From Maratus speciosus (taxonomy: Eukaryota; Arthropoda; Arachnida; Araneae; Salticidae): a stretch of DNA of 64,000 nt. A program made the translations under genes and the position numbers. Every line of letters begins with the position of its first letter. Within the stretch, counting starts at the first letter, position 1. Under the pieces are notes generated by a model, which saw nothing but the letters and a program-made list of their open reading frames with translations, did not search any database and was not told the origin of the DNA. The stretch covers positions 18,245,701 through 18,309,700 of the forward strand of contig OZ010792.1 in NCBI GenBank assembly GCA_963932465.1. The letters are read 5' to 3'. Shown piece by piece: positions 59,077 to 64,000 of the stretch.

Positions 59077-59915
59077 GTAAAGGACAGTGAATACGACATC
59101 ATTTTGACAAAGTCGTACTAAAACATTTCAGTTTTATATAGACTCTAAAGCTCATGACGTCATTTACAGTTCCTAACAAACCGTTAATGTGCATTTCCTG
59201 GTTTGGAAAACTTTTCTAGAAATCGTTTTTTTGTTTGAAACGATTCTACCGTGTGCCATAATACTTTTGGAGTCCATATGAGAATGAATCCTTACTTTCA
59301 AATAAAACATAATTTTCATTATCAGAACCATTCATCCCTCCCAACATTAAAGCGTCATTTAAGCAGTTGTTTTAAAATTCCTGAGTTTCATTAAATATTT
59401 ATTTTAAATAATTGGAAATTATGTAATTTTCAGAAATATTTTATTTTGTGTATATCAAGAATCTTTAAATAAATAGCAAGAGTCCAGTCTATGTATATGT
59501 GTAGGAATAAGGATCAGGAATATGACATCATCGCTCGCACAGTTATAGTAAAGTATTTTAATTCATGGATCAAAATGCATCATTTCTTTTCCGAATGACG
59601 TCATCATTTTCATCAGAAACATTTCGTTTTCCATATTGCTTACTATGAAAGATTATTCACTGTCATTTTATTTATACAGATTACTTTATATTACTTCTCA
59701 ATAAATAATCTGTGTTCTGATAATACGCCATTAGTGCATAATTAAACGGGATCGTTTTAATATGTTTACATTTTTCTTTTAAATATGACGCGATTTTAAG
59801 CGGTAAAATCACTTTTCTAATTGGTGGAATGTAATAAGGCAAATTAATTGTGTTACTGCAGTTGTTGCCTAACGGCAATCTACAAATACAGCCCTATTTT
59901 AGCGCCACGCAAGAG
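59077..59915. other. Non-coding stretch with two TGACGTCA palindromes
   Basis: CRE-like TGACGTCA is at 59155-59162 and 59596-59603. No gene is recognised. Confidence 0.5.
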
Positions 59916-62096
59916 AAATATATATCCTCCTGAGACCCCGCGTCCATTCTATTGGACATTTTCATTTTTTATGTAAAATACTTAATTTCAGTTGGAACTT
60001 GTAAATAATTGCTGCCCAGTACACTAGATAGTCTATTTGTATGCCTAAATAATACAAAAAATTAAACTAAATATGTATTTTAGTTATTTGATAGTGGCAG
60101 GCAACAAGAGAAAGACTGTTGAAGGTAAGCAGGCAGTTTTAACGCTATTTTTTTATTTTTTTTTTTTAAATATTTTTATATAAATGCTACATACGCCTAA
60201 TGTTAAGTGTTGTATGAATGAAATGACATCGCAGTTTAAGTAATTTAATGCATATTTTAGAAAATAAAGAACTTTTTTTTAATGTTCATTCTATTGGACG
60301 TTGGGTCTTCATCAGTTGTTTTTATTCATATCAGACTCTTTTGTGTACTGAAGAGAGACATTAGTTTTTACTTAAAAATCAACACAGTATTGAAAGAAAT
60401 AATAGATATAGAAGTAGATAATGTATATGCTTAAAGAAAAAAAGAAATCCTAAAAATGTATAATTTTACTGATTGTTCTAAATCAGAACATTGTTAAATT
60501 TCGGATTTCAGAGATTTTTTTTTATTTTTTTTTTATTTTTATTATTTATTTATTTATTTTTTTTTTTTTTGCAGCATTTGGTTAATATAGATAATTAAGT
60601 CTTTATTATGTTTTCTTCTTATTCATAACTATTTTTGGTATTATTTTTCTGTTATTATACAATTTATAATTGAATTAATAAATTTAATCATATTTAATTG
60701 GCAAAAAAACAACTTTACGAAAATATAATTAAAGATAACGGTATAAGATTCTAAATAAACTCATTCTGATTTCTTTTAAATTTCTTCTTGGCATTTACTT
60801 GCCAATTGTGGTAGCTGTGCCACTAGTTATTATCATTATTCTAACAAACAAATTACTGGTGTTGAGAAGAGTTAAAAAACAAAACAAATTGTTATTATTA
60901 TTTTATTATTATTACTAAATTGATCAACACGTTTCTTAGTTAAAATACACTTTTTCTATTTGCTGATGCAAAAATTGAATTTATGTGATATTTGGAAGTG
61001 ACATATAAACGAAAAAACACACTTCTGATGTCAGCAAAGTTTGTAGTGAAAAAAATATGAACTTGACGCTGAAAATCTGGTTTTTGAAGCCTATGTAGTG
61101 ATATCATCTTACTTGATAAGTGTAAAATAAAATAAGTAAGCATGAAATGCAACTTGTATTTGTATATTCGTTTAACTATAAAAAATAAATGCAACTTTTT
61201 ATATTATTTTACTGTTCTTAAAAATAAATAAAAATTTAAAGAAAATATAACTGAAGATAATAATTTAGGATTATAAATAAACTGGATTTTATTTCTTTTT
61301 AATTTCCTTTGGAATTGAAATGTCAATTGTGATAACCGTGCCACTAACTTTATAATTTTTTTAGAAAAAACTTTTATTGATGCGATAGATTTTTTAAATT
61401 CCTTTTTAAAAAACTATTTAAAAAGTCACTAAATTGATTTATACTTTTCAAATAAACTTCATCCTAAAATACTTTTTCTCTTTGATAATGAAAAAATTAA
61501 AATTTTGCAATATTTACAGGTGATATATGAACGATAAAAGCACATTTATAATGAAAGAAAATATAACTGAAGATAATAATTTAAGATTATAAATAAACTG
61601 TGCTTTTCTTTTGGCATCCAAATGTCAATTGTGATAACCGTGCCACTAACTATTTATAATTGTATTTAGAAAAAAACTTTTATTAATGGATAGATTTTTT
61701 TTTCTTTTTAAAAAAACTATTTAAAAATCACTAAATTGATTTATACTTTTCAAATAAATCTCATCCAAAAATACCTTTTTTCCTTTAATAATGAAAAAAC
61801 TATAATTGTGCAATATTTAAAGGTGATCTATGAACGATAAAAACACATTTATAATGAAAGAAAATTTTGCAATTAAGAATTTTTCATTCAGAATCATGTA
61901 ATACAATAATTTGGTTTTTACAGGACTAAGACCCAATGTCCATTATATTGGACACGCCAAAACTCTATATATATTTTAGTTTTAAAAATAAATGAATATA
62001 TATAAAGTTTTCTAGCGCCATAAAGAGCCTTAATCTTAAAAATGGTAAAATTTGTGCGAAAAATGCGAGCTTTGGTCTGAAGAGGATATATAGATA
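59916..62096. mobile_element. Possible composite foldback with hairpin motifs
   Basis: ATATATCCTCCTGAGACC at the left mirrors GGTCTGAAGAGGATATAT at the right. GTCCATTCTATTGGAC (about 59942-59957), CATTCTATTGGACGTTGGGTC (about 60287) and GTCCATTATATTGGAC (about 61938-61953) are related hairpins near GACCC. The boundaries are uncertain. Confidence 0.45.
60711..61870 (+). repeat. ~318-bp tandem units (two close, one diverged)
   Basis: AAAATATAACTGAAGATAAT starts units at about 61240 and 61558, each followed by ATTGTGATAACCGTGCCACTAAC and CTTTTCAAATAAA. A more diverged unit starts near 60720. Confidence 0.82.
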
Positions 62097-62336
62097 TTGT
62101 CACAAGATGACACAGTCTACACTCAATAAACGAATGCTTTCTATGACTTTTTGTACGCAAGCATCTCTTATTTTAGTAATTAAAACTTATTTATCGACAC
62201 GCTGAATTAAAACGAAATAAAAAGTCTGTATTAAAAGAAATAAAAAATTGTTTTTGCACTTTACACATATATTGTGCATTGTCAATTTGCCCTGCCCACT
62301 CTGCTTCCGCGTTGCTTACGTCACATACTCATGGCT

Positions 62337-62524
62337 CGAGGCTAACCAGAAAGACAGGCTACCGCGGTGGGACCGATTCTTCTTTTTTTACAGACCGCTG
62401 GAGTCACGTGATGCTCGAATGCACCAATGAAGGTGTGCGAAAAGAGCATCACGTGACTCCAGCGGTCTGTAAAAAAAGAAGAATCAGACCCACCGCGGTA
62501 GCCTGTCTTTCTCGTTAGCCTCAT
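62337..62524. mobile_element. GC-rich near-perfect foldback (188 bp), 8-bp target duplication
   Basis: Arms of ~80 bp (GAGGCTAAC-AGAAAGACAGG, CTACCGCGGTGGG, TTACAGACCGCTGGAGTCAC, GTGATGCTC) flank a loop of about 30 bases. TCATGGCT lies on both sides (62329-62336, 62525-62532). Its mirrored open frames are a consequence of the palindrome. Confidence 0.9.
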
Positions 62525-62550
62525 TCATGGCTGTTGGATTCCAATAGCTC

Positions 62551-62567
62551 TCTCTCTCTCTCTCTTT
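62551..62567. repeat. (CT)n microsatellite
   Basis: About eight CT units, just right of the foldback. Confidence 0.95.
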
Positions 62568-62599
62568 ATTTTTTCTTCTTTTGTAACGGAAGCTAGCCT

Positions 62600-64000
62600 T
62601 GGGTCTTTCAGGCTCGGATGATGCAAAATATGTGAGTATAAACATTATCCAATACAAATCACCTAATTACACAGTAGCTGCATTAAACTCTATCGGCATA
62701 CCAAACATAGGCTTTTCTTTTTCAGCCATTTAGATCCAGTGCTTCAGCGCTTGTTTTTTTTTAGAATCTAATATAGAATTTAAAAATATATCATCAATTG
62801 AATTATAAAGAAGAATTGAAGGGTTTGTACATCTCATTATCTAAAGTGTAAATTGATAGCAATTTCTTAAAAAAAAAATTTAAAATAAAGTTTATAAAAA
62901 AATGTGAAAGGGTGACGAATCGGAGATTTGTGGATTTCTTGATTATTATTTTAGCAGAGCTTGAACTATAAAATGAAGTAAAAAGGTATCAAGACTGAAT
63001 ATGAGAATTCCTGAACAGAACATTTTTCAGGAAAACAGAATTTCATGCACATATTGTGCAGAAAACATATTTTGGGCCTAAAAAACTAGAGGAGATCTTC
63101 CGTGTACATGAAAGAGACGCTTGTCCTACTGGATTAAGAAAAATATTTATTTATCTTTGTCATTATCTAGCGCGTAAATACAATCTGCCAATAACATTTT
63201 TTTTTTTTTTACTCCTGTATTACTATTATTAGAAAAATTTACATCAAGCACAAAAAATACTGATGCCACATATGTCTTGTACCAAAGTTAAAAACATTGA
63301 TATTACCATAAATAATGTGTAAAAGAACCCAGAAAATTACACAGAGATTTACTTCATTATTTAACTATGTCACATTTTAGAATTAATATTAATTGTACAG
63401 GTGCAATTCTTTTCTTATTTTTATTTCCAATGTTTGAGTAGCATTAAAAATAAGAAAATAAAAATAGCGATGCATCCGTTCAACATTTCTAATAATAACT
63501 ATTCTTTTTATTCTAATTATGATCTTAATTTGAATTTCTTGTTCAAAAGAGGAAAAAAAAAATTCATCGAAGATTATTCACAAATTTCACGTAAAGTTTA
63601 TACTAAGTTTCAAACAGAACGATTCTTTTAATTAATGTTTTGCTAATTTATTAAATATTTATATATTTTTAACACAGACATCTTTATAATAAGTACTTTT
63701 AAAGCACCAGCCTTGCTGATTAAGTAGGATTTACTTTTCAATTCGTAGAAAGTATGTTAATCTTTAGAAGGCTAATTAAAGTTTTAGTTTTATTTCGGAA
63801 CTTATTTGCCACCAGTATATGAACTAGTACATGAAATCTCGATTTAATTAGGAGTCCTTGGGCAAATTTACACTTTATTAAAAGGTTTTTGGCAACAGTT
63901 TTCATAAAAATTAATTGTTATATTTTATCTTAAGTTATATATAATTAATAAGAGTTAGGTACATTTTCCCCCTCTTTAATAAAACAAGCAGTCAACACCA
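62600..64000. other. AT-rich non-coding end of window
   Basis: No gene, RNA or element termini are recognised. The open frame at 63401-63631 has no family resemblance. Confidence 0.5.

Noticed and set aside
59155..59603. Cluster of CRE-type regulatory sites
   Set aside because: Two TGACGTCA octamers 440 bases apart, with no promoter or gene nearby, are weak evidence.
62279..62524. Overlapping frames with near-identical peptides on both strands
   Set aside because: Both strands read the same because the sequence is a near-perfect foldback; no protein family is recognised.

Overview
This is AT-rich eukaryotic DNA with almost no coding content. The only recognisable host gene is one exon: the last coding exon of an arthropod-type nicotinic acetylcholine receptor subunit (9483-9659, + strand). 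It has a good splice acceptor on its 5' side and no detectable partner exon upstream in the window. Very long introns, dense short DNA transposons, Helitrons, tRNA-derived SINE-like heads and high A+T suggest a chelicerate, most likely a spider. That attribution is inference.

Layout. 1-9482 should be the final intron of the receptor gene. It holds a ~2.65-kb imperfect palindrome (505-3157). Next to it is a Helitron-like block (3203-7993) that was hit by a 160-bp MITE (3888-4047) and a 1531-bp Tc1-type transposon (4061-5591). That transposon has a complete DD34E triad and a single in-frame stop. From 9660 onward is 3'UTR and intergenic DNA. 10-20 kb is packed with nested MITEs and a decayed mariner-like element (18421-20626). 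21.7-28.7 kb lies between one pair of mariner-like termini. This stretch contains a clean minus-strand Helitron (23618-26349) made of ~306-bp tandem units and a broken reverse-transcriptase gene with an A/T tail (26942-27713). 29-31 kb is a non-coding element with ~220-bp inverted ends. 32.7-34.4 kb is a ~225-bp tandem array. 36.4-38.6, 41.7-42.0, 42.6-43.4, 43.9-45.5 and 47.0-49.5 kb are further foldback or terminal-inverted-repeat elements; the 43.9-45.5 kb one carries a dead Tc3-like transposase. 50-59 kb has more of the same plus SINE-like and possible LTR-like fragments. 59.9-62.1 kb holds a tandem repeat and matching hairpin motifs, and a strong GC-rich palindrome lies at 62337-62524.

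Recurring theme. At least fifteen short elements, from several unrelated-looking families, begin and end in TTAA (piggyBac-type target site). None encodes a transposase. In most families one end, and only one, has a short perfect or near-perfect palindrome with an A/T core 13-19 bases inside the TTAA. Many also share an internal inverted repeat of the form CACCAG-A-rich ... CCGGTG. A second theme is small hAT-like foldbacks (CAGGG/CAGTG ends), several with 6-bp rather than 8-bp target duplications. I found no functional multi-gene system. The most interesting material is the architecture and nesting of these mobile elements.
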